Part shown: positions 41,791 to 51,028 of the stretch, one piece after another | Position numbering within the stretch: position 1 is the stretch's first letter | How the letters are laid out: the number at the start of each line of letters is the position of its first letter | Assembly: GCF_030818905.1 (NCBI RefSeq) | Contig: NZ_JAUTAZ010000001.1 | Location: 2,418,001 to 2,482,000 of the forward strand | Length of the DNA: 64,000 nt | DNA from: Microbacterium sp. SORGH_AS_0888 | GTDB lineage: Bacteria; Actinomycetota; Actinomycetes; Actinomycetales; Microbacteriaceae | Direction of reading: 5' to 3' | Translations under genes and position numbers: made by a program | Notes under the pieces: model-generated | What the model was told of the DNA's origin: nothing | Database searches by the model: none | What the model saw: only the letters and a program-made list of their open reading frames with translations

Positions 41791-43404
41791 TCAGTAGCCG
41801 GTGATGTCCGGCCAGTGGATCTCCACCCCGGCGGCGACCAGCCGGCTCTGCAGCCGCTGGGTCAGGACGGGGTCGGAGACGATCTCTTGGGGGGTGATCC
41901 GGTGCTCGAGGCAGAAGACCGCGAGCTCCCCGGCGGATTCGCCGACGTTCCACTCCACGGGGTGCAGGCGGTACGCCCCGTTGGTGATGTGCGTCGTGCC
42001 GATGTTCTTCGCCGCGGGCAGGAGGTTCGTCATGCGCACCGGGACGAGGGCCCCCAGGGGGATCTCGAACGGTGCGCACTCCACGTCGATGTAGTTGTCG
42101 CCGCCGGTGGAGGGGTGCAGGTCGATGCGGTACATCCCGACGCCCACCGAGTCGTCGAAGGTCGCGGGTGCGGCACTGCCGCGCGCTGCGACCGAGACGT
42201 CCTGCTCGCGCACCGTGCGCATCGCGGCGATGCGGCGGGACTCGCGGATGTACGGAGCCTGTGCGAATCCGTCGACCGTGCCCGTGACGTCGCCGCGCGG
42301 ACGCAGGCCCGGCCATCCCCGGCCTCCGTCGGGGCGGGGCGCCTCGGTCTGCAGCCAGTACAGGTAGGCGAGGGACTGCGCTCTGGCCTCGGCGAGGTGG
42401 TGTTCGCGGTCGGGCGTGTCGATGATCGAGCCGCCGAGGTAGTCGAGCTGCGGCCAGTTGGCGAGCACGATGTCGCTGTCGTAGGCGCCTTCGACGAAGT
42501 TCTCCCGGGCAGCGATGCGTCGGAACTCCCACAGGTCCCGGTCACCGGCGTCGATGCGCGGATCCGGCTCGCCGTCGGCGCGTGCCACGACCGGCGGGTT
42601 GACCTTCAGCGTCCGCTCCTCGGGGGCGAGGGTCCGCGGATGCGGGGCGACGAACGACAGCATCGGCGCGCCCCAGAACTCCGGCTCGAACGTGCGCCAG
42701 CGATCGTAGTCCGCGGGGCGGGGGATGGTGTGGTCGCCGGCGACGTGGTCGAACACGAAGCACCAGGAGATCGCCTGCACATTGGCGGGGTCCGCGATCT
42801 CGGGGGCGCTCGGCTCCCCGGTGTCGCCGCGGGCCTCGGCGCCGACGACGTACTCGGTGTCCGTCAGGGGCAGCAGGTCGCCGGTCTCCGTGGCGTCCAG
42901 CACCATAGGCGCCTCGATGACCACCTCGTCGTCGCCGCCGACCCTGCGCACCGTCACGGTGTCCACGCGGTTCCCGGCAACAGCCGCAGCGGTCGGGACG
43001 TACGGCTGCAGCACGATCAGCCGGCCCGCCGAGAGGTACGGGGCGAGCATCGCGGTGAGCACCGCGACGGCGACCGTCGGCTCGTGGCAGAGCTTGCTCA
43101 CCCGGCCCAGCCCCGGGTTGAGTGCCTTCTGAGCGCGAGCGGCGTGCGTGAGCGGGTAGTTCTCGCGGTAGTAGCGGCGGATGCCGTCGCGCAGGGCGCG
43201 GTAGCTCGAGGTCACGCCGAACTGCTCGACCCAGATGTGCTCGTCGGGCGGGACCGCCTGCGAGGTCAGCTGACCCCCGATCCACGGGTACTCCTCGCTG
43301 AGGACGACCCGCCGCCCGCGGCGCAGCGCCGCCAGTGCCGCGGCGACGCCGCCCAGGCCGCCCCCGATGACGGCGACGTCGGCGTGGACGGTCCGTGTGC
43401 CCAT
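41791..43404 (-). CDS. FAD-dependent oxidoreductase (FAD_oxidored family)
   Basis: A 537-residue flavoprotein. The N-terminus has the dinucleotide motif ADVAVIGGGLGGVAAALAALRRGRRVVLSEE, followed by WIGGQLTSQAVPPDE, the pattern of the FAD_oxidored (PF12831-type) family often found in sugar-use loci. The C-terminal FAD region is LLPAAKNIGTTHITNGAYRLHPVEWNVGESAGELAVF. Substrate unknown; a sugar-derived alcohol or acid is likely by context. ATG 43404 overlaps the LacI stop by one base (TGATG). Confidence 0.88.
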   Translation of the reverse strand: MGTRTVHADVAVIGGGLGGVAAALAALRRGRRVVLSEEYPWIGGQLTSQAVPPDEHIWVEQFGVTSSYRALRDGIRRYYRENYPLTHAARAQKALNPGLGRVSKLCHEPTVAVAVLTAMLAPYLSAGRLIVLQPYVPTAAAVAGNRVDTVTVRRVGGDDEVVIEAPMVLDATETGDLLPLTDTEYVVGAEARGDTGEPSAPEIADPANVQAISWCFVFDHVAGDHTIPRPADYDRWRTFEPEFWGAPMLSFVAPHPRTLAPEERTLKVNPPVVARADGEPDPRIDAGDRDLWEFRRIAARENFVEGAYDSDIVLANWPQLDYLGGSIIDTPDREHHLAEARAQSLAYLYWLQTEAPRPDGGRGWPGLRPRGDVTGTVDGFAQAPYIRESRRIAAMRTVREQDVSVAARGSAAPATFDDSVGVGMYRIDLHPSTGGDNYIDVECAPFEIPLGALVPVRMTNLLPAAKNIGTTHITNGAYRLHPVEWNVGESAGELAVFCLEHRITPQEIVSDPVLTQRLQSRLVAAGVEIHWPDITGY

Positions 43405-44450
43405 CACCGAGCCGTCCGGGTTCCGAGGGTGGCGCCGCTCTCGACGGCGCCACGGAGCAGCTGCTGCAGCTCGATCGTGGGCCACTCCTCCGCGGGCAGG
43501 TGGATGAGCGACTGCACGAGGTCGAGAGCGGCAGCGGCCACGCGTGTCCTCGGGATGCGGAAGCCGCTCAGCGCGTGTCCGGACACGGTGTGACCGCCCA
43601 CCTCGCCGAGCGCGGCGAGCGAGACGTCGTCGGGGATCGACAGTCCGTCGCGACGGAGCGCGTGAGCGAGGTCCTCGGCGAGGATGGTGTCTTCCGCGAA
43701 GAGCACGCTCGCCTCCCCCGCGCGCACGCTTTCCCGCACGGAGACGAGATCGTCGCGCACGACCGCCTCGGAGATCCGGATGCCGAGCCCGTTCGCCGAC
43801 GCGGCGACTTGCGCGCGGCGGTCGCGGGCGGCGGGGGAGTCGATGTCGCGGTGGACGTACACGCCGCGCCGGTGGCCGAGCTCGTATGCGCGCTCGACCA
43901 GCTGCGCGGTGAGGCTCGCGTAGTCGACGCCGACGTAGGGGACCATCGCGGCGGTCTCGTCGCGGCGCCCGATGGCGACGAACGGGAACGCCTCGTCGAC
44001 GAGGCGTTCGAGGTCGGCGCCGTCCATGTTCTGACCGAGCAGGATGCAGCCGTCCGCCAGGCGCAGCCGCGTCTGGCGGTGGAACAGCCGACGCCGGCCG
44101 TCTTCGACGGGCGAGCTCGTGAAGAACAGCAGGTCGCATCCGGCCTGCTCCGCCGCGCGTTCCAGGCCGGTCAGCAGCGGTCCGTAGAAGTCCATGCTCT
44201 CGGGCGACAGCGCCGGCTCGTAGGTGAAGATCCCGATGATCTTGTTGTCGAGGCCGGCCAGGCGTCGCGCTGCCGGATCCGCCACGTACGTCGACTGCTC
44301 GATGGCTCGCTTCACCCTCTCGCGCGTGGCCTCGGGGATGCGGACGTTGGTGCCTTCGCGGTCGTTCAGGACCATCGACACGGTCGTCTGACTCACGCCG
44401 GCGAGTCGGGCGATCTCCTTCTGCGTGACCTTGCGCGTCTTCGGTGACAT
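43404..44450 (-). CDS. LacI-family transcription regulator
   Basis: A 348-residue regulator from ATG 44450, where the family N-terminus begins (MSPKTRKVTQKEIARLAGVSQTTVSMVLNDREGTNVRIPEATRERVKRAIEQSTYVADPAARRLAG). The sugar-binding part follows (IIGIFTYEPALSPESMDFYGPLLTGLERAAEQAGCDLLFF, SVLFAEDTILAEDLAHALRRDGLSIPDDVSLAALG). It likely represses both its own leftward operon and the divergent glycosidase through three operator copies at 44468-44595. Confidence 0.93.
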   Translation of the reverse strand: MSPKTRKVTQKEIARLAGVSQTTVSMVLNDREGTNVRIPEATRERVKRAIEQSTYVADPAARRLAGLDNKIIGIFTYEPALSPESMDFYGPLLTGLERAAEQAGCDLLFFTSSPVEDGRRRLFHRQTRLRLADGCILLGQNMDGADLERLVDEAFPFVAIGRRDETAAMVPYVGVDYASLTAQLVERAYELGHRRGVYVHRDIDSPAARDRRAQVAASANGLGIRISEAVVRDDLVSVRESVRAGEASVLFAEDTILAEDLAHALRRDGLSIPDDVSLAALGEVGGHTVSGHALSGFRIPRTRVAAAALDLVQSLIHLPAEEWPTIELQQLLRGAVESGATLGTRTAR

Positions 44451-44467
44451 GCGGTGTCCATCTCCTC

Positions 44468-44595
44468 TGATAATGCCTATTGGCACCTGCCGGAGATGAC
44501 GCTAATGCGTATCACCAGATCACGCAAGTCGGTCTTGACTCTTCCTGCGCTCTTCGGAACACTGGCGTAAAGCATCGTGATAATTCGTATGATCA
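44468..44595. promoter_or_regulatory. Three copies of a putative LacI-family operator
   Basis: 18-bp sites at 44468-44485, 44500-44517 and 44578-44595 align to consensus tGaTAATgCgTATnanCA, an imperfect palindrome centred on the CG/CC step. Two lie just upstream of the lacI-type gene and one upstream of the glycosidase. Their spacing (32 and 78 bp) would allow cooperative binding or looping. The rest of the 177-bp spacer holds no gene. Confidence 0.65.
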
Positions 44596-44627
44596 CGATC
44601 GTGCCGATCAACGGAGCTGGAGAGACG

Positions 44628-46934
44628 ATGACGTTCGCACAAAGTTCGGGGATCTCGCGCCGGGGCTTCCTCGGAGGAACGCTCGCTGCGGGGGTCCTGC
44701 TGCTCGCCGATCCCACGCCCATCCGTGCCCATGCCGCCGACGGCGACGTGACCCTCTCGGCGGGCGGGATCAGCGTGCTCGCGAGCGTCGGCGGGCGCAT
44801 CGCCATCCGCAACGCCGCCGGAGTGGTCCGCTCGCAGGGGTCACGGTTCCAGATCAAGGACTCGGACGCGGGAGTCCAGGTGTCGACCGGGGGAACGCCC
44901 TCGCTCGTGAGCCTCGCCGACGGGACGCCGGCGATCCGCATGGACTACACCTTCTCCGCCGCGGCCGGCGCGGTGAGCGTGTACGCCCTCGTCACCGTCA
45001 CCACGCAGCGCGCGCATCTGGAGTGGCATGTCAGCGGGCCGACGACGCTTCGCCCCGAGGGCTTCTTGTTCAGTCGTGCGATCCAGTCCGCCACCGAAGC
45101 CGACCGCTTCGTGCCGGTGGTCTCCTGGGTACGGGATGCCGGTGGCGGCATCCCGTACGAGACCCCGGCGGGGGTGGCCTACGCCTCGACCTGGGGATCG
45201 GAGCACGGGATGTTCCTGCTGGAACGCTCGCGTCAGGCGTGGTCCAGCAGCACCTGGATCCACGCGCCGGGCAGGACGCAGGCCGACGGCACGCACCTCA
45301 GCGTCGCGGACTTCTTCTTCGGCGACACCCGCCCATCGGCCACCGCCGTGATCGGCACCGGCGAGAAGCTCGGCGTCGAGATCTGGACCGATCGCGACTT
45401 CAACCTCTGCGACGGCGGCGGGCAGCAGATCACGCTGACCGCTCTTGTCGCCAACGGCGATGCCGCCGCGCAGACGGTGTCGCTCCGGTGCTGGGTGCGC
45501 GATTTCGACGGGACGGTGCTCTTCGACCAGACCGTGCCGGTGTCGGTCCCGGCCCGCTCTGCCGTGCAGCACTCGTTCGCGCTCGTCTCGCCCGCCCAGG
45601 GCATCCTCACGACGGAGGTGTCGGCGACGGTCGGCTCCGACGAGGCGTTCGCCCGCACCACGATCGCCACCCTCCCGCCCTTCGCGTACACGGCGGGGCA
45701 GGACAGCATGTTCGGCATCGCGAACTACCCCTGGTTGCCCGTGCCCTCCGCGGCGGCGCTGCTCGATCTCTGGCAGCGCGCCGGCATCGCGTGGGTACGC
45801 ATCGCGTACGACGGCGGGCCGGGGCTTCCGCCGTCGGCCTATGATGCGCGCGGCATGTTCCACAACATCGAGCTGCAGCCCTCGCTCACGGCCGGCGACG
45901 CGGATGCGGCGGCCTGGGCGGAATCGAGCCTCACCACTGCCGTGAACGCCGGGGCTCGCTGCTTCGAGGTCGGCAACGAGCTGAACCGCCCGTTCAACAC
46001 CGGACAGGCGGCCCAGGCCTACATCGACAAGGCGCTGTGGCCCGTCGTCCAGCGAGCCCGACAGCTGTCGAACCCGCCGAAGATCCTCAACAACGGCCTG
46101 GCCGGCATGGACAAGCCATGGGTGCAGAACTTCCATGCCGCGGGCGGCTGGGACCTCATCGACGGCTTCGCCTACCACCCCGGCCGCGGCAACTTCACGC
46201 CCGACTACATCCCCAGCGGCCAGTCGTGGGAAGCCGGGGCCACCGGGACGTACTGGAACTTCGGCGGCGGGCTCCGCGACATCCTGGCCCTCATGGAGGA
46301 GTACGGGCGCAAGGAGATCTGGCTCACCGAGGCCTACGCCTGCACGCGGCCGAACGCGTGGTGGAACGACACCTACCGGCACGCGGCCGAGAACGTGCTG
46401 CTGACGCTCGTGATGGCGAGGGCGGCGGGAGTGCGCGCGGTGTGCTGGTACCAGTTCCATGACAGCGTGCTCGGGATGCCGCAGGTCGCCGATTCCGGCA
46501 ACGTCGAGTACCACTTCGGGCTCATGAACCGGGACGTCAGCGCGAAACCGTCGCTGCTGGCCTACGCCACGGCCGCGCGGGTGCTCGATCAGGCGGTCTT
46601 CGTCCGGCACCTGGTGTTCGACGACCCGCAGGTCAAGGGCGAGCTGTTCGACACTCCCGCGGGCCAGACGGCGGTCATCTGGGCGCGGCACGACGGCTAC
46701 ATCTTGAACGCGAACCACGACCCGTCGGGCGAGTACTTCCCCGCGCCCGAGGTGTGGGTGGACCCCTGGCCCACGAAGACGACGCTGTCGCTTCCGGCGG
46801 CGGGCGCGAGCGTGGAGCAGATCGACGTCGTGGGTCGCAGCGTCGAGCTGGCGGCGTCGGCGGGGTCGGTGACCGCGATCGTCGACGGCGCGCCGCGCGT
46901 CTTCCGCGGTGTCGCGTTCCCCGCGGCGACGTGA
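44628..46934 (+). CDS. Tat-exported glycosidase-like protein, clan GH-A style
   Basis: A 768-residue secreted protein. ATG 44628 precedes a twin-arginine signal (ISRRGFLGGTLAAGVLLLA). Residues about 45-360 are beta-sandwich-like; from about 365 a TIM barrel starts (SMFGIANYPWLPVPSAAALLDLWQRAGIAWVRIAYD). CFEVGNELNRPF gives the Asn-Glu acid/base pair and KEIWLTEAYA a later Glu suitable as nucleophile, as in GH39/GH5-type enzymes. A small C-terminal beta domain follows. It probably releases sugars that the divergent ABC system imports. The exact GH family is not certain. Confidence 0.82.
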   Translation: MTFAQSSGISRRGFLGGTLAAGVLLLADPTPIRAHAADGDVTLSAGGISVLASVGGRIAIRNAAGVVRSQGSRFQIKDSDAGVQVSTGGTPSLVSLADGTPAIRMDYTFSAAAGAVSVYALVTVTTQRAHLEWHVSGPTTLRPEGFLFSRAIQSATEADRFVPVVSWVRDAGGGIPYETPAGVAYASTWGSEHGMFLLERSRQAWSSSTWIHAPGRTQADGTHLSVADFFFGDTRPSATAVIGTGEKLGVEIWTDRDFNLCDGGGQQITLTALVANGDAAAQTVSLRCWVRDFDGTVLFDQTVPVSVPARSAVQHSFALVSPAQGILTTEVSATVGSDEAFARTTIATLPPFAYTAGQDSMFGIANYPWLPVPSAAALLDLWQRAGIAWVRIAYDGGPGLPPSAYDARGMFHNIELQPSLTAGDADAAAWAESSLTTAVNAGARCFEVGNELNRPFNTGQAAQAYIDKALWPVVQRARQLSNPPKILNNGLAGMDKPWVQNFHAAGGWDLIDGFAYHPGRGNFTPDYIPSGQSWEAGATGTYWNFGGGLRDILALMEEYGRKEIWLTEAYACTRPNAWWNDTYRHAAENVLLTLVMARAAGVRAVCWYQFHDSVLGMPQVADSGNVEYHFGLMNRDVSAKPSLLAYATAARVLDQAVFVRHLVFDDPQVKGELFDTPAGQTAVIWARHDGYILNANHDPSGEYFPAPEVWVDPWPTKTTLSLPAAGASVEQIDVVGRSVELAASAGSVTAIVDGAPRVFRGVAFPAAT

Positions 46935-47022
46935 GGGGGAGCGGGCGCCCGGAGCGGAGTGGACGGGAGCGGAGGGCGCGGCGAGGTCGTGCCCCGACGC
47001 GCGCGGGGGCCAGACTGATCCC

Positions 47023-47463
47023 ATGGGTATCGTCCGCGACCTCAGGAGATCCGCCGTGTGGATGGCCAGGAGCCTGTCCGACTCCGGGTACCGCGCGGAC
47101 TTCTCGCCGTGCTCGATCCGAAGCGTGGACAGCTTCCTCGACGAGCACGCGCCAGACGGCGTGATCCGACCGGAGGGTCTGCTCGGAGACCGCCTCGGCC
47201 AGCGCCTGTTCGGCCTGGGCGGCTACGTGGGCGAGGTGCTTCGCAGAAGCATGGGCGGCACGTGGGAGGGCGACGACGCCGACCCGGAGGCCGAGATCAC
47301 CGTCTCGCTTCTTCTGAGCGACGGCGGCCGGGTCTGGCCGGTGCAACGTGTCATGAAGCGGGCCGCGAACGGGGCGGAGGACGGCCTCGCGGCGTACTGC
47401 GCGACGCTCGGGCTGGACCTCGACGACGAGCGACCGCCGCGGCGGCGGCTGTTCGGACGCTAG
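47023..47463 (+). CDS. Hypothetical protein
   Basis: A 146-residue soluble protein, MGIVRDLRRSAVWMARSLSDSGYRADFSPCSIRSVDSFLDEHAPDG, then GDRLGQRLFGLGGYVGEVLRRSMGGTWEGDDADPEAEITVSLLLSDGG, which suits an alpha/beta fold seen in actinobacterial proteins of unknown function. It may start with no leader, 88 nt after the glycosidase stop. Function unknown. Confidence 0.7.
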   Translation: MGIVRDLRRSAVWMARSLSDSGYRADFSPCSIRSVDSFLDEHAPDGVIRPEGLLGDRLGQRLFGLGGYVGEVLRRSMGGTWEGDDADPEAEITVSLLLSDGGRVWPVQRVMKRAANGAEDGLAAYCATLGLDLDDERPPRRRLFGR

Positions 47464-47606
47464 AGGAGCCGACGTCTCAGCAGATTCTGGGGATCGCTTC
47501 GCCATGATGAGCGCGTGACCCTGCTCGGTGCCACCGGCGTTCTCGGCGCCCCCGCTCGCGTGGTGGCAACGTCCGTGCGTGTGACGAGGTCGCCCGGGAC
47601 GCGCCC

Positions 47607-48410
47607 GTGACCGGTCGAGGGGATGCGGTCGCCTCACGAGTGCCCGATCCGACCGCCTCGTTCTGGGTCGCCAAGGCCGCGTCGACGGCGCTCGGCGAAG
47701 CGCTGTCGGACTTCTCGATCCGCATCCTGCCGCCCGAGCTCGCCGTCGCCATCGCGTTCGTCCTCTTCTGCGGCGCGCTCATGCTCCAGCTCACCCGTCG
47801 TCGCTATGTGCCCGCGGCCTACTGGGCGGCGGTCGCGATGGTGGGGGTGTTCGGCACGATGGCCGCCGACATCGTGCACGTCGTGGCCGGGTTGCCGTAT
47901 GCGGCGCCGGCCGCGCTCTACGCGATCCTCCTGGCCGTCGTCTTCATCCTCTGGCGGCGGGTGGAAGGCACGTGCTCGGTGCACGCGATCACCACGACCC
48001 GTCGCGAGTGGTTCTACTGGGCGGCCGTCGTCGGCACTTTCGCGCTCGGCACGGCGGTCGGGGATCTGACCGCCGTCACCCTCGGCCTCGGCTACGCGCC
48101 GTCCATCGTCCTGTTCGCCGGGCTGATCCTGATCCCGGTCGTCGGCCACCGGTTCCTGCGCATGGATGCGGTCTTCGCGTTCTGGTGCGCATACGTGCTC
48201 ACGCGCCCGCTCGGCGCGTCGGTCGCGGACTGGCTCGGCAAGCCCGTCGTCGAGGGCGGCGTGGGCCTCGGCAGCGGCTGGGTGGCGCTCGGCCTCGGAC
48301 TGGTCATGGTCGCCGTGGTCGCGGGGAGCCGACGACCGCCGGCACCGCGGACTGCCGTCCGAAAGGCTCCGCCTCCGACAGCCGCTCGCCGATCAGATCC
48401 CGACTGCTGA
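47607..48410 (+). CDS. COG4705-like integral membrane protein
   Basis: A 267-residue protein from GTG 47607 with about eight membrane segments in repeated units. The units carry a related phrase: STALGEALSDFSI, FGTMAADIVHV, LGTAVGDLTAV and LGASVADWLGKP, each with a conserved acidic residue in the membrane, the COG4705 pattern. Function of the family is unknown; ion or manganese-type transport has been suspected for similar repeats. Its last 107 nt overlap the convergent LuxR gene, where it encodes a Pro/Arg-rich tail. Confidence 0.75.
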   Translation: MTGRGDAVASRVPDPTASFWVAKAASTALGEALSDFSIRILPPELAVAIAFVLFCGALMLQLTRRRYVPAAYWAAVAMVGVFGTMAADIVHVVAGLPYAAPAALYAILLAVVFILWRRVEGTCSVHAITTTRREWFYWAAVVGTFALGTAVGDLTAVTLGLGYAPSIVLFAGLILIPVVGHRFLRMDAVFAFWCAYVLTRPLGASVADWLGKPVVEGGVGLGSGWVALGLGLVMVAVVAGSRRPPAPRTAVRKAPPPTAARRSDPDC

Positions 48411-50946
48411 CCTCGAGCTTGCGCATGATGCTGAGGACGTGGCTCTCGACGGTACGCACGCTGAGCACGAGTGTCTCGGCGATCTCGCGGCTCGACAGCC
48501 CCGATGCCACGAGATCGGCGACCTCCCGCTCACGCTTGGTCAGGAGGGACAGGCGGGCGCCGGACCCCACGCTCCCCAGCCGCCGGCCGCCCTGTTGCGC
48601 GTTCAGCTCACGTCCTCGGCGGCGGGCATCCGCCTCGAGTGCGAGGTCTCCGTCCTCGGCCGCCCCGTCGGCCGCGCGCTGGTAGGCCGCGATCGCCATC
48701 CCGAAGCGCCCGTAGACCTCGCACGCCCGGCCCGCGGCGAGCAGCTCCGGCACGCGGCGGCGCATCCGTGCCTCGAGGTACACGCGCTGCGCGCGGAAGA
48801 CCGCCATGTCGGGAGTGGAGGCGAGCACGAGGTCGAGCTCCGCCAGGCGCGTCGCCTCCGGGACGAGGTCTGCCGCGGCGAGCATCTGCAGCTCGGCGGC
48901 GAAGACCGCGCCGCGGTCGCGCAGTGTCAGAGCGTCGTCCCACAGCAGATCGGCCGCATCCTGGTGCCGCCCCTGGGCCAGCGCCTCCATGGCGTACACC
49001 CACACGGGGGACTGCCCCGGAAGGGCGCAGCTGTACGTCAGCGATGCACGTGCGACGCCGGCGTACTTCTCGTTCAGCAGCCGCTGTCCCTGGGAGCTCG
49101 CACGGACGGCCGCGGCGACGAGGAGGGAGGGGAAGACCCCGGGCGGGAGCGGCGCCGTCGCGCCCGTGGACAGGGCGACGTCGACCAGCTCCCCCAGTCT
49201 GTCCATGTCGCCCGTGTGGAGGTAGGCGTAGGCGAGCCCGGCGGAGAAGCCGGAGAAGGCGTCGAGGTCCAGAGTGCCGCGGGCCTCCTCCCAGCCGTTG
49301 ACGAGCTCACGGTACCCCTCGGAGAACAGCCCTCGGGCGAGGCTGCCGATCGCGGCGAGCACGCGGGGGAGGGTCCGCTCCCGACGCGGATCCAGCTGGC
49401 GCAGCTGCTCATAGGCGTCCGCGGCCGCGCTCAGCCGGCCCGCGATCGTGAGGACGTGGATGCGAGCCTCGAGGAGGGCGACCTGCACGGCCTCCGGCAG
49501 CCCGTCGGCGACGGCCAGCGCCGCCTCGAACCCCTTCGGCGCCGTGCGCAGATCGGCGAGGATGCTGACGCTCGCGGCGTCGAGGATCCGTCCGTACGCG
49601 GACAGCTCCGTCCGTTGCGTGTCCAGGAACGCGATGGCCCCCTCGACATCGCCCAGGCCGTACGCCATCCACCGCGCCCGCAGTCGGTGGTACTCCGCGC
49701 GCGATGCCATGTCGCCGCTGTGAGGATCGGTCGTCTCGAACACCTGGCTGATCGTGTCGGCGACGGTGTCGAGGTCGGACTGGGCGAGCGCCTCGACGTA
49801 GGCCGCGGCCGTGCGCACGGACGGAGCGTTCTCCCACTCGAACGCCGCGAGCAGCCGTCTGGTCCGGGCCCGCTCGCGGAGCATCCCGGCGAACACCGCG
49901 TGCTGCGTCTCTGGGGCGGGCTCGGCGTGCCAGGTGCCGGAGGCCTGGGGCACGACCGTGCCGTCGCCCAGCGAGGAGGTGATCTGCTCGGTCAGTCGGA
50001 TCCGGCGCGAGGAGAGCGTGTCGTGTCGGAAGTACCCGACGAACAGCGGCGGGACGACCGAGACGAGGTTGTGCGGCACCGCCGGGACGAAGGCGATCAG
50101 GCCGCGCTCCTCGAGGAGCTCGAGCGTCTCCCACGCGACGAGCCGGCGAACCGTCTCGACATCGGCCGGGCCGATCATCGCGATGACCTCGATCGCGTCG
50201 CGGGCCGGCTGGCCGAGGTCCTCCAGGTGCATCTCGACGACCGTGCGCAGGCTCGGGCTCCAGAGCTCGCCCACGGCGGTCCACATCCCCTCCTGCACCG
50301 CGATGAGGCGCTCGTCCCGTCGGGTGGCGTCCACGAGCGCGAGCGCCAGGCCGACGTTTCCGCCGCACTTCGCGTAGATCCGACGCGAGGTCGCCGTGTC
50401 CACCGGGCCGCCCAGGTGCGTGGCGAGGATGTCGTCGAGATCCTCGAACGGGAGGGGCAGCATGTCGATCGCCGAGGTGTTGACCAGCGTGGAGGCGGGC
50501 AGGCCCGACGGCGTATGCCGGGCGCCCAGTCCCTGCAGCCGGGAGATCACCAGCGGCACGCCGGTCTCCCCGCGGACGAACTCGACGACGCCCCACGACG
50601 CCTCGTCGAGATCGTTCCAGTCGTCGAGCAGGATGACGCAGCGGTCGCTGCGGACGCGGTCCATCAGCTGCCGGGCGACATCCTCGATCACACCGCCGAC
50701 CCGCCGCGGCGAGAGCGGCTCGATGATGCCGGAGAGCGAGAGCGCGGCGAACGGGTTCGACTTGAGCGACGCGACGCCCCGCACGGCGAGCACCATCCAG
50801 TCCATCGAATGGAGGCGTGCGGCGAGGGCGTCCATGAACGCCGTGCGCCCGCTCCCCCTGTTGCCGACGACGTCGATGCTGATGCGAGCTTCGATGAGGC
50901 TCTGCGCCTTCGCGAGGCTTCTGTCCCGCCCTTTCACTTCGTGCAT
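48304..50946 (-). CDS. Large LuxR-family regulator with AAA-type ATPase domain
   Basis: An 880-residue signal-dependent regulator. Residues about 20-250 form an ATPase with Walker A VGNRGSGRTAF and Walker B RCVILLDDW; about 350-780 is a helical repeat region of the MalT/TPR type (VQVALLEARIHVLTIAGRLSAAADAYEQLRQLD). The C-terminus is a LuxR HTH, LTKREREVADLVASGLSSREIAETLVLSVRTVESHVLSIMRKLEVSSRDLI. Smaller than typical LAL proteins. It sits upstream-facing to the surface-protein operon (82 nt from that operon's end), which it might control (inference). A 25-residue tail overlaps the convergent gene. Confidence 0.9.
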   Translation of the reverse strand: MHEVKGRDRSLAKAQSLIEARISIDVVGNRGSGRTAFMDALAARLHSMDWMVLAVRGVASLKSNPFAALSLSGIIEPLSPRRVGGVIEDVARQLMDRVRSDRCVILLDDWNDLDEASWGVVEFVRGETGVPLVISRLQGLGARHTPSGLPASTLVNTSAIDMLPLPFEDLDDILATHLGGPVDTATSRRIYAKCGGNVGLALALVDATRRDERLIAVQEGMWTAVGELWSPSLRTVVEMHLEDLGQPARDAIEVIAMIGPADVETVRRLVAWETLELLEERGLIAFVPAVPHNLVSVVPPLFVGYFRHDTLSSRRIRLTEQITSSLGDGTVVPQASGTWHAEPAPETQHAVFAGMLRERARTRRLLAAFEWENAPSVRTAAAYVEALAQSDLDTVADTISQVFETTDPHSGDMASRAEYHRLRARWMAYGLGDVEGAIAFLDTQRTELSAYGRILDAASVSILADLRTAPKGFEAALAVADGLPEAVQVALLEARIHVLTIAGRLSAAADAYEQLRQLDPRRERTLPRVLAAIGSLARGLFSEGYRELVNGWEEARGTLDLDAFSGFSAGLAYAYLHTGDMDRLGELVDVALSTGATAPLPPGVFPSLLVAAAVRASSQGQRLLNEKYAGVARASLTYSCALPGQSPVWVYAMEALAQGRHQDAADLLWDDALTLRDRGAVFAAELQMLAAADLVPEATRLAELDLVLASTPDMAVFRAQRVYLEARMRRRVPELLAAGRACEVYGRFGMAIAAYQRAADGAAEDGDLALEADARRRGRELNAQQGGRRLGSVGSGARLSLLTKREREVADLVASGLSSREIAETLVLSVRTVESHVLSIMRKLEVSSRDLIGERLSEAEPFGRQSAVPAVVGSPRPRRP

Positions 50947-51028
50947 CGCTCTGCTTCGGTGTCGCGGTCTTCGTTCGGGTGTCGTCACGCTAACACCTGG
51001 GCCCGCTGCGGGGGAGGGGGTGCCGTGG

